DNA from: Dactylonectria macrodidyma
Lineage: Eukaryota > Ascomycota > Sordariomycetes > Hypocreales > Nectriaceae
Direction of reading: 5' to 3'
DNA: 64,000 nucleotides
NCBI GenBank assembly: GCA_020744425.1
Contig: JAGMUV010000004.1
Span: 3,472,001-3,536,000 of the forward strand
Below, one piece after another: positions 1-10,600 of this stretch. How positions within the stretch are numbered: position 1 is the stretch's first letter; the number at the start of each line of letters is the position of its first letter. A program made the translations under genes and the position numbers. The notes below the pieces were generated by a model. The model worked only from the letters and a program-made list of their open reading frames with translations. It searched no databases and was not told where the DNA came from.

Positions 1-1
1 G

Positions 2-208
2 GGTGACGTGACGCGTGATGAGATGGCTGTGGTGGACCCCAAGCTCAAGGTCCGAGGCATTGGCAAGCTGCGCATCGTCGATGCTGGTATCTTCCCTGAG
101 ATGCCCACCATCAACCCCATGGTTACTGTCCTGGCTGTTGGTGAGCGCGCTGCGGAGCTCATTGCCATGGAGGAAGGATGGAAGCTGGAGAACCGATCCC
201 GCTTGTAA
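2..208 (+). CDS. GMC oxidoreductase, C-terminal end (partial)
   Basis: The reading frame is open from the window edge and ends at TAA 206-208, so only about 68 C-terminal residues of a larger protein are present. They match the closing segment of glucose-methanol-choline oxidoreductases, FAD enzymes that oxidise alcohols or sugars: a V-V-D-P-K-L-K-V-R-G stretch, then L-R-I-V-D-A, a Pro/Asn segment (P-T-I-N-P) that normally carries the catalytic Asn, and the G-E-R-A-A-E-L-I helix that closes the FAD site. Substrate and localisation cannot be judged because the N-terminal FAD-binding domain and any signal peptide lie outside the window. The family call is fairly secure from the C-terminal pattern; an aryl-alcohol or choline-dehydrogenase-type subfamily is equally possible. 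Confidence 0.8.
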   Translation, partial: GDVTRDEMAVVDPKLKVRGIGKLRIVDAGIFPEMPTINPMVTVLAVGERAAELIAMEEGWKLENRSRL

Positions 209-1863
209 GCGAGAGTGGAAAATTGGTAGTTTGTCGCCTGATCAGGCCGGCCGGAGCTCGACGCCCTGGTTGTTGTATCATAGAATATTGTCGCATCGGT
301 GCTTATAGCCGTATGCGGACCAGCGTATTATGAGAATGCAGATAACGATATGAGTTGAGATGTCTAGCTTGGGTCCACTTGGTGAGAAGGCAGAATGGGG
401 ATTTTAGGATGAATTTGCCACAAAGCCGAAATGGAAAGTTTTGCCTTGAGCCTCAATTCCCAATTGATATGGTGATCCTTGCATTGTACGCGCTAGAGTA
501 TACAGAGAGAGTAGAGATTAGATAGGCGGACTATTAGAAGGGCCAGGGATTGTCCGATGGCCATTCATGGTGCAGGTAGTTTGGCCGTCGGGTCTGTCTC
601 CATCAGAGAACCACATGTGGACTGGGCGGGAGCACCGGGCCGACAACCAGGTACAGACTGGTCTGTGCTCAATGGCAGGAAAGCCTTGTGCATAGGAAGA
701 GAAACAATAAATCAAAGAATCATTTTAAGCAAATGTGGCGATTGCAGCTGAATGTGGAGAGGGATTTCTGGGAGGAGGCAAATCGAGAACAGGCGTGGAA
801 GCCCAAGCAGGGAGAGTGAAGGGATGAGGTTGTGTGAGTGAGGAACATGGGATGGAGGCGATGAGATGGTATGCATTCGCGATCCATGCGAATATGCGCG
901 CTTCTCGTCACGCACGATGCTACCCCCTGTCCGATGCGTCGAGTTAATATCATGGGGTTGATTGTGAGCTAGGGCGGGAACAAGAGCCGCCACGATCGGG
1001 AAAATAAGATTAATGATAGACCGAGGTGTGGTGTCTCGGTGCAGGTGGCGAACTGTTCAGCGGAATCTACGCGGACCGGCCGATGGTGATGGTCTTGTCC
1101 GGAGCTGAAGGCTTCAATATTGGCGGTTAATAAGGAGCCATGGGGCATTGGCTCACTGACTAGCGACGGCGTGGGCCGTCAAGCCGGGCATGCATCAGCA
1201 TGGGGGATGTGGAGGGGAGGGTTGTCCTTTGGGCCCTTTGCCCTTGGCTGGCTTGGCTGGCTTGCTGGGCAAGCTGGCTTGTGAGGGGTCGTTTGCTTGT
1301 GGGGGCTTACCGGGAATTTCGGGGCGGAGCGTATGGGACCGAATGCGTTTGGTCAACGGATGACAGGGCCGAAAGCTACTGCAAGATCCACTTGCTCTGT
1401 CGCATTCTTCCCTAACACAGCCGGCGGACGACGACCTGACGGGGGGCGTCGTGTGTTCAAAGTCCATGGCCGCGCGCGAGAGATGGTAAAGGGGGGCGCC
1501 TTATAAGTCCGGTCCGTCCAGCCGCTGTCAATCTGGCCGTTGATGGATTCAGCTGGGACCTCTTGTTTGTCGGGGCCAGAACAGAGACTGAGGCGAGAGT
1601 CAAGACTGAGACCTGACCAATATCATTAGCCGGTCCCTCCACCCTGAGTCCTTTCCCACGGAACAGTATTCGGTGTTGTTGGACAGTCAGTCCTACACAC
1701 GCGACCTACACACATCGCCTTTGCTTTCCCTCATTGTTTCGAAGCCAACTGGTCGACTTCTACGCTCCGATCCCCTTCGTCCGCCGCTGATCAACTTCCC
1801 GTTATTACTTGTATGTTGGGATTTCGGGGTAAGCTGCTCATTGATTCTTAGCGCTACCGACAG
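209..1863. other. Intergenic region, no gene seen
   Basis: This 1.65 kb lies between the GMC oxidoreductase tail and the DUF1479 gene. Short open frames occur on both strands but none has family signal or a splice pattern. The right half presumably holds the promoter of the DUF1479 gene. A short tandem repeat (1243-1281) is the only structure noticed. Confidence 0.6.
1243..1281. repeat. Short CTTGGCTGG tandem repeat
   Basis: Imperfect copies of a 9-base unit (CTTGGCTGG), followed by related GCTGG units. It lies in intergenic DNA with no sign of coding use. Confidence 0.6.
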
Positions 1864-4422
1864 ATGCAACAGAGCATGGCCGCATCGTCAGTTGACCTAC
1901 CCCCACAGCCCGACGATGAGGTTGCGCCGCCTGCCATGCTCGGCCGCGCCCGCGGTCTGGCATCCGCGATTGGTGTAGCGGCTGTCGCGGTTGCAGGCCA
2001 TCACCAGGTGCTGGGGGACGTTTTGGCGCGCGGAGGCGGAAGAGAAGGAGTAGTCGAGAGAGCTGAGAGAGCTGCCGAAGAGGGAAAACGCGGCCGCAAT
2101 AATGAAGATGAAGAAGAAGAAGCGGAGGACATGGAAGGCGTCGTCTCAGGACCACTAACAGTCCCAACCCCAGCTCAAGCTGCACCTCCAGCTGCAGCTT
2201 CAACCGACGTGGGAAATGGAGGGGGCCTCCGTCGAAAGGGCACGACTGATGTACAGGGCAGGAGCGCTCTTTCCCCGTCCCGCCCAGGCCATCCGGATAA
2301 TAGCAGCCCCCCGTACCCTTACCATCACACCCGGTCGCATTCGCTGGGTCCCAAAGTCACGCCGCCCAACACTGCGCCGACAGCCATCGCACACACCCAA
2401 AGTGGGAGGATCACCAAAACTCGACATCGTCCAACTGCTTCAGCTTCGATTACGAGCCTGGCAGCCGCTGTCGCAGCAGCAATCGCGACCTCCAAGGCCA
2501 CCAAGGCGACGCCAACAAACTCGGCGGGCGCAACAGCGCTGGCATCGTCCACATCCTCAGCCAACTTGTCCAGGACCATGACCCCAAGGACACCAACTCC
2601 ACAGGCCACCACGGCCGCGGCAGGAGAGACGACGTCCGCTGCCGCTGCCTCTGGGACTGCGTCTACTACTGGGCCTTCCTCATCGGCAGCCTCAACAGCA
2701 TCGTCACTGAAGGACCCCGCCGCAGGATCCTCAAAGCCGTCCACTGCGCACTCTAACATGACCGCTGCCGCCACTGCCGCCGCACTCGACAAGGACGCTC
2801 CCGTCCTCTCCTTTTGGGGGCCTGAACCTGTCCCCCTGCCCTCACGCTTCGCCCGAATCAAACGAAACCTTATTCGCGGCCATGAGGCTGAGCTTGAAGC
2901 GAGTTGGGTTCGCCTTCTTACCGCCATTGTCGCAGAAGTTGATCACATCGAGGCGCTCGGTGCTCACCTTATCCCGTCTATCGAATTCGCAGATATCGAC
3001 AACCCTACACAATCTACTCGATTCGGCCGTGATCTCAAGCGCTATGGCGTTGGTGTCATCCGAAAAGTTGTCCCAAAAGCTGATGCCGACGTCGCTGTGC
3101 AAGAGACGGTGGAGTACCTCAAGAGCAAAAGCCACATCAAGACCCAACATCATGACCCAGCCTGTTTCGACTTCTTCTGGACCCCTGCCCAGGTTCGCGC
3201 CCGTGCTCATCCCGGCGTTCTGAGCGCACAGCGCTTCATGATGAACCTTTGGGAGACCAGCCCAGACGACCGACTTGTCACCCGATTTCCTATAACCTAT
3301 GTGGACCGACTGCGGGTACACGGAGCCGGCGACAACCGGCCCCACGACCTCAACGTTCCGCCACCCGAACCCCCACAGTCGGCTGATGACTGGATCAGTG
3401 CCCTTGAGTCTTCGGCTGGCATCATCGCTCAGGTTGACAATGGCTCGCTCGAGCGCTGGGAACCCGATGGTTACCAGCATGCAGGGACTTATAACCACGT
3501 TTTCCATGGTCGCTGGGAAGACCACGACCCATGGGAGTGCGCTAGCCGCGTCTCTGCCACCATGGATCTGTACAATGGCTACGGTGCCTGCACGATATTT
3601 CGCATGTTCCAGGGCGTCCTGGCGCTCTCCACCGTTGAGCCTGGCATGGTCCGATTGCTGCCGTCCCCAAAGCTCGCGACAGCTTACTACCTGCTGCGAC
3701 CGTTCTTTAGCACTCGGAATCCACCCCCGGAGTCTCGCAGCGGACCCGAGTGGGATGCATACCTTCATCCGAGCAACTGGAAGCTTGAGAAGGAGCCCGA
3801 TTCAATCATCCATGGAGCTGTCCCTGGCCATGCTCAAAGGATTACGGAACATTGGCATCCCCATCTCCACTTGAGGGGAAGCATGATCACTCTACCTACT
3901 TTGCAGCCTGGCGACTACATTTTCTGGCATCCCGACCTCCCATATTACCTTTCTAGCAATAACTATGGCCTAAAGACCCCCAGCGGCGATAACGACAACG
4001 TCAGCATGCTCGTATACGTCCCGGCAGCCCCGCTGACCCAAACGAATGCCCTCTATCTCGCTCGTCAGAGGAAGGCATTCCAGCGGGGTCATCCCGGCCC
4101 AGATTTCGACTCTACCGGTAGAGGAAACGTGATGGAGGAGGATGCAGATACACGACCTGGCGAGAAAGAGATTGCTGAGATTGGTGGCCCCGCAGCTTTG
4201 CAGGCAATGGGTTTAGCACCGTGGGAGGTTGCTGGGACTCGAGCCGGCACACCACCGATCGATAGGGTGAAGCCTAAGGAAGACGATACCGAGATGGAGA
4301 CCGAGGCAGAGACAAAGAGCTTGATGAGCTCGTCGTCAAGTTCACACGCTGAAGCAGAGGTCGTGCGGCTAGCCAACATAATCCTCTTCCCCGATCGATC
4401 CATGCTCGGCTACTCTGTATGA
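1864..4422 (+). CDS. DUF1479 (YbiU-like) protein with long low-complexity N-terminus
   Basis: The open frame encodes up to 852 residues. From about residue 325 to 770 it matches the DUF1479 family, whose bacterial member YbiU has the fold of Fe(II)/2-oxoglutarate-dependent oxygenases; the reaction is not known. The domain opens at R-F-A-R-I-K-R-N-L and includes F-G-R-D-L-K-R-Y-G-V, a histidine-rich W-H-P-H-L-H-L and G-D-Y-I-F-W-H-P-D-L-P-Y, typical of a metal-binding barrel. The first ~298 residues are Ala/Thr/Ser/Pro-rich low complexity with no domain. An in-frame ATG at 2758 would give a 554-residue protein nearer to what I expect for the family, so the upstream part may be untranslated or misread. 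It converges on the siderophore synthetase gene with a 260-base gap. The domain is confident, the start is not. Confidence 0.75.
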   Translation: MQQSMAASSVDLPPQPDDEVAPPAMLGRARGLASAIGVAAVAVAGHHQVLGDVLARGGGREGVVERAERAAEEGKRGRNNEDEEEEAEDMEGVVSGPLTVPTPAQAAPPAAASTDVGNGGGLRRKGTTDVQGRSALSPSRPGHPDNSSPPYPYHHTRSHSLGPKVTPPNTAPTAIAHTQSGRITKTRHRPTASASITSLAAAVAAAIATSKATKATPTNSAGATALASSTSSANLSRTMTPRTPTPQATTAAAGETTSAAAASGTASTTGPSSSAASTASSLKDPAAGSSKPSTAHSNMTAAATAAALDKDAPVLSFWGPEPVPLPSRFARIKRNLIRGHEAELEASWVRLLTAIVAEVDHIEALGAHLIPSIEFADIDNPTQSTRFGRDLKRYGVGVIRKVVPKADADVAVQETVEYLKSKSHIKTQHHDPACFDFFWTPAQVRARAHPGVLSAQRFMMNLWETSPDDRLVTRFPITYVDRLRVHGAGDNRPHDLNVPPPEPPQSADDWISALESSAGIIAQVDNGSLERWEPDGYQHAGTYNHVFHGRWEDHDPWECASRVSATMDLYNGYGACTIFRMFQGVLALSTVEPGMVRLLPSPKLATAYYLLRPFFSTRNPPPESRSGPEWDAYLHPSNWKLEKEPDSIIHGAVPGHAQRITEHWHPHLHLRGSMITLPTLQPGDYIFWHPDLPYYLSSNNYGLKTPSGDNDNVSMLVYVPAAPLTQTNALYLARQRKAFQRGHPGPDFDSTGRGNVMEEDADTRPGEKEIAEIGGPAALQAMGLAPWEVAGTRAGTPPIDRVKPKEDDTEMETEAETKSLMSSSSSSHAEAEVVRLANIILFPDRSMLGYSV

Positions 4423-4682
4423 GCAAGAGCAGAATGAGGTTGAGATCATGCGCTGGCTAATTTCGGCTAAGACAAAGCCGTTGGATAATTTCGGGTGGAT
4501 GCGTGTGTAGCAGGCATACATGGTGGGGGCGAATCTGCATCGATCTGGCGTTGAAGTGATGGGGCTTTGATGTGCACTAAATCATTGCATTGCGTTGCAT
4601 TGGCATTCCTCTTTGACTAAATAACACAAGGACCCCATTTTCAAAATATCCAACCTAACGCCGTGAAATTTATACCGACCGT

Positions 4683-7600
4683 CTATATGCTAAACTCATT
4701 AAGAACCGAAGCAATCTTCAAGACCAACCCCGCAGCTTCATCAGCTGACACTTGCTGGCGCGACCCAAAGATGCCAATGTCGAGTCCAGTCTCTTGCACA
4801 GAAGCCTCAACATCCACTGCTATCTAAATTAAAGCCATGTTAGAGGCCATATTGGTGAATCGATAAAATTGTAAGAACTTACCGAGAAGTGGTCTTTGAC
4901 CATGTTATTCTGATACTGCCTGTAGGCTGCGAGGAGAGCTGGCCCATCGCCAGAATCTCCCGCCGCCCCATCTGGTATCAGCTTGACCAGCCCTCCACTC
5001 GTTTCTAGAGTATCCGGGAGGCTGAGGAAATTCACAAATGATGTGATCCTGACGCCAGTCCAGTTGCTGATTTCCCAGAGACCGACGTCTGCTCGGCCTT
5101 CGGAGGCAATCAGGTGGATATCTTGTTGGATGGTCGTTGCCACACCACTGAGCGACCAATCCACAGGCATATCCACTCTCAGTGGGACTAGATTCAGCGT
5201 TGGGTAGATTGAAGGGAGGTCATAATCTGCCGCCCGGTTGGCGAGGTAAATGCCAAACACAACCGAGGTCGCTTTCTCTTTGGTTGTAAGCACCTTGGCA
5301 TATGCTGCAAGGAATAAGGCCTGGATGGAGATCCCAGACTGAGCAGCCATGCTCCTGATACCGGTCAAGTCTGAGAGAGCAGACTTCTCAAGGTACGATA
5401 CTCTCTCATGGACGTCAGTTGAGGATGTCTTGTTGGCAAGCACTGGAGGAACGCCTTGCAGATACTCGGTCCAAAACATCCGCCTTGCCTCGCGGGCCTT
5501 GTCGGACGCCTGGCTAATTGTGAATTGCCTCCACCTTGACATTCCAGAGTCAACTCTCACGGTCGCACCGCCCAGCAATTCCGAGAGCCGTTGCAGCAAA
5601 GCCGGGAGACTGACTCCATCATATAAAGCATGGTGAAGTGACAAACGGAGCGTCCACGTGCTACTGTTATTCTGTGCGACCTGGACCTTGATCAATGGTT
5701 TAAGTAGGTCAGTTGCTTCAGCCTCCTGCGTCGCGGATCCAATCGGGATGCGATGGTCCTTCAGAATCACCTGCAAAAAGGGAAGTTCTGAGGATTGTGT
5801 GGCGATGAAACAGGTTCGCAGGAGCGGGGTTTCGGCGACGAGCTTGTCCCAGGCTGTCTGGACAGCCTCTAATTCCGTGACACCGTCGATCAGGCATGGG
5901 AATTCCGGGTAGAAGACACACCCCTCTGCATTCTCCCATGCGCTCAACATGTAGACTTGCATTGGCAGGGCCGGCAGAAGTTCAATCTGATCCTTGGAGA
6001 CTCCGAACCTCTCAAGTAGGTTATCGACCGGGACATCTGCTGTTGGTACCCATGAAATTGGACTTACACTGGTATCTGTGCTGCTTTGGAACGATGTGGC
6101 CGCGATCTCAGCCATCTGGGAAATACTAGTCGCTCTGATGAGATCCTGAGGCCTGAGACTGAAACCCTTTTTCCGTAACAGCGACGCCACCTTGATCGCG
6201 CTGATGGAGTCAAGTCCAAGGTTGTAAAGAGTATCAGACGCCATGATTGATGCCAATGGAACATCCGAAACCTTATGGAGAATTTTTCGAATTTCCGATG
6301 CGGTCGTATTCCATACTGTGTCGTTGTTCACCGAGTCGTCCTTGGCTTGAGTACCCTTAGGGTCAGATGGGATATCATCCTGGAGCGTGATCGGAGGCAT
6401 GCCGCAGATTGACACGCCCTGCTCTTTGAACGAGAGTATATCTGACGCGTCTGACGTCATCAAGAATTGCATGATCGCTTCAAGGTTCCTGATAAACGCT
6501 CCAGGGTCTTCCGTCAAGCAATAATCAGATTGGCAAGCAATTCTCCAGACTAGACTGTTGGCCACCGCCTCTGCCTCCACACACACAGGATACTCAGTCG
6601 CCGATGACCCTCCAACTGACTTGAACATTGGGTCGGCTGTTTGATCTGTAGGTGATTTCTGAAGGATGAACAGGGTATTAAACAACCCCTGCCCATCTAC
6701 ATTGGCAGCGAGTTGTGCTTTCCGAAGTGGGTAATTCTGGAACTCTCGGATGTCTCCCATGTTCTCTTCCAGATATCGAAGAAAGCTTGATGGTGATCCA
6801 TAGAGAACACAACGCAAGGCGACAGTATTCATTGTGGGAAACATGAGATTCTGTGCCTCATCAAAGTCACGACCAGAGACGACGACTCCAAACGTCACAT
6901 CCAGGCTCCGCATTTGCTGAGCCAGCATGATAGCCCAACAAGCTTGGCATAATACCTGAAGGCTGATCGACTGTTGTCGACAGAATGATGTGATCTTAGA
7001 GAGGGGTAGGGTCGATGTCTGCTCTCTCTTTTCCAAACTGGGAGTGTGGCCCACGCCAAAAGCCTCCTTATGAGGGAGAAGGGTGGGTGTTGCTCCCTCC
7101 AAGTATTGGCTCCAGAAGTCTTTTGCGTCAGAGCCCTCGACAGGTACAATCTGTGAGAGAAATGAATCGGAGGAAGGCCGTATAGTTTCTTCTCCATTAT
7201 AGGCCGCTTGTAGATCCCGGAACAGCAGGCTCAAGGACCACCCATCGTACAGGGCGTGTGCCATTGAGAGAATGACGAATTGTCGAGACCCGAGGGTAGT
7301 AAATGTAACTTGAAACAAGTCATGGCGAGCCTTCCCATCTCTGGCGCGCTCTGTTGCCTTGGCGATGATGTGCGCTACATCATCAAATTGACCCAAGTGA
7401 ACATGGTGAATATCAAGCTCCGTCGGCTTCAACACGACTTGACAATATGTCATGTTTAAGTCGTGACTGTCAATCTCGAAAAAGCTTGTCCTCAGAATGG
7501 GTGAACGATCGACAACCTTTTGCCATGCGTGTCGGAGCACCTTTACATCCACAGATTCAGAAATTTCAAGGATATCATGGTTGTAGTACGATTCGAAATC

Positions 7601-10600
7601 GGACTGGATCATCCCAGCAACCATGGACTCTTGAAGGGGAGTGGGTGGAAGCACCGACTCAATTGCATCCATTCTGATATCCAATTTTTCCAGATGGCGC
7701 TGCAGCTTGAGTTGTGTGGCCTGGAGCGAGTCCTTGGCATTGACAACTTGAGCGTCTGTCGAGACGGATTTCTCAAGCTCTTCAATGATCTTAGCGATGG
7801 ATTGGCAACGCATGATTTGCGACGGCGTAATGATGACCTGCCGTCTCTTGAGCTTGACTGAGAGCTTGATGACTTCAATACTGTCGAGACCAAGCTCCAG
7901 AACGGTCACCGAAGCAGATACATCTCGAGATGGAATGTCGGCAAGCAACGCAATTTCATGTTGCAGAATAAGGGCTTCTTCTGTCCATTGGAAGTCTTGA
8001 GCCTCTTCAGCCCAAACAGGAACGTTTTCCATGCCGGTTTGATTAGCCATGATTTGTTGTACAGTTCCAACTGGAACCTCACTGTTTGGGGCTTCTCCCA
8101 TGAGAGTAATGTACTTTTCGAGCTGATCAAGCAACTCGTCTAGTTTCGTAGGTGTCACGATGTGACCTTGTCCAACAAGAGTAAATCGGAGGTTGCCGTT
8201 GCGTGAATACACCACCTCAAGAGCGAGTGGATAGTCAGGGCTTCCGTGGCTGTCAATAGTCTCCCATGGCAACGGGCTGTCGTTATTGGGTGTCTCGATC
8301 TGAAAGGCAAAGAGGTTGTCGAATAATGCCTTGCCGCCCGAACACCACTTTTGGACACTGTTGAGAGGAACGTGCTGGAACTCGAGGACTGCTGTGTTAA
8401 ACTCATGGCATTGGCGGATGAGTGATGACCAGGTTTGGTTCTGGAGGGCCTTGGAATGGAATGGGACTGTGTTGAAGAGCGGACCAACTGTGTGCTCCAC
8501 ATCTTTCAGGTCGATTGCTCTGCCTGATACGATGACACCAATTGTTGCGCTGTTTGCTATGTAGTTCTTCAGCACAGCAGCCCACAATGACAGGGTCACT
8601 GCTTGGAGAGTGACATTTTGTGATGAGCGCACTTGCTCCAGTGGATTTGCAGAAACTTCACGCATAGCGGTGACGGGAAACTCCTCCTGTTGTTGTCCAA
8701 GTTGTGGAACAGGTGTGAAAGACCAGCCTTGGAGATGCTCTTCCCAGAACCGCTGGCAGTTATCGTATCCCAACAGCGGACCATAAGTGAGCGCCTCCAG
8801 GAAGGATGGACCAGGAGGTGAATCTTGGCCCCTATAATTTTCCAGCAGCCTTTGCATCATGATATCAAAACTGTTTCCATCATAGAGCGCGTGGAAGATC
8901 TGGATCACAACTTTTCTGGATACCGGAGTTGTGAGGTAGATAAGGCGCAAGGGCGTGGAGATGGTCGAGCTATTTTGTTGGATCCAATGCTGCTTCTTTC
9001 CTTCTAAAAAGGCCTCAAGATGTTCAAGCGCCTCAAGGCTGTGCTCCTCCCATGGTATGGAAATATTCCGAAGAGCCACCTGAACGAAACCATTCGTAGT
9101 TGGGACGAAAGCTGTTCTCAGAATTGATTCGGATTGTACGAGTTGATCCCATGACGCGCGAAGTGACTCCACGGATGCAGTATCTGCAAGCTGAAGTTCG
9201 AAGGTGTTGAAATAAGCATCCCCTTGATTGCTAGTCATGGTTCGAGAGATGATCCCCTGCTGGAGGGGTGAGCAAGGAGCAATGTACTCAATGTTCGTAG
9301 CCTTCACGCCAAGCGCTCGGCACACGGCACCCCGATACCTGTGGCCACACGCCTGGATCGACTGTTTTACCTCACGAATTAGTCTGTCTTGCTGGGCCGT
9401 ACAAGTCTGCGATAGTGAATTGGCCAGGTCGCCAATAATCGGATACTTGAGCAAGGCTGCTGGTGAAGCGGTTTGGAGACCTCGAGCCTTGAGTAAGGCA
9501 GAGAGTCTCAGAGCAGTGATCGAGTCCACGCCGACGTCAAAGATGCTCGTTGAAGATGTCAAGTCTTTTGGATCCATGTTGCTGAATTCGGCAATGCCCT
9601 CAGTCAGTGTGGTCATAGTCCCAACAGCAGCGGCAGACACAGGCTTTGTTGAGGCACGGGACAACTCCACGAGCAACTCCGGAGAGAGCTCGCCGAACAA
9701 CTTCTTAAGCTCTTTCACTTCAGATTTGTTGTTTGAGGAAAGTGGGATGTAAGGAAGCGAGAAGATGTAGGTCGGCACCATATAGCCCGGAAGCCGTGTT
9801 CGGCAGGCTTCCTTCGCCTTCACTCCCAACCCTTCGGTATCAGTCAGCACGTGAAGTGTGTCGTTCTTTGCTGCACGGCCAACCACGAACGAAACTAGGA
9901 CGTCCTTCCCGCTTGTTCCGTGTTGCGCCACAATTGTAGCAGTATCGTGGATCTCATCAACACCAGTACGGATGGCGTGGTTAATCTCAGCAATCTCAAG
10001 TCGCTGCCCACGCAGTTTGACTTGGTCGTCAGCTCGGCCGAGAAAGTCGAAGCAACCATCATGGAGCACTCGTACGAGATCCCCAGTTCGGTAGATCTTC
10101 TTGCCAAATTCCTTCAATGTAGGAAAGCGTTCCTCCGTGAGCTCGGGTCGGTTTAAGTATCCCTTGCCGACCAGCTTGCCCGAAACACAGAGTTCGCCCA
10201 CTCCACCACGAATGACTGGGATCTCAGTGCCTTGGCGGAAGATATAGGAGCCAACGTTGGGAAACTGTTGTCCGATGTTGCTCGGGCGGCCATTGACAGG
10301 AACACGTTGATACATGGTCACGCCAATGGTTGCTTCCGTCGGCCCGTAAGCGTTGTAGATGACCGCCTTGGGTCCCCATACGTCCAAGATTTCTTGTTTC
10401 AATTGCTCGCCACCGGTGATAAAAACGCCGCGACAGAGACTTGGGACCTCGTCGGGATGGGTAAGGCGTGCCAGACTTGGCGTTAAGTCAATGTGGGTGA
10501 TGTCAAGCCTATTGATTGAGGCGGTCAAGTCATCCAAGATGAGGTCTTTGGGAGCAGCAACGACCGCAATGCCGACCGACCAACTCCAGTACTGCTCAAG

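Noticed and set aside
2325..2927. 200-codon minus-strand open frame, Ala/Val-rich
   Set aside because: It is antisense to the low-complexity start of the DUF1479 gene and mirrors its GCN/GTN codon bias.
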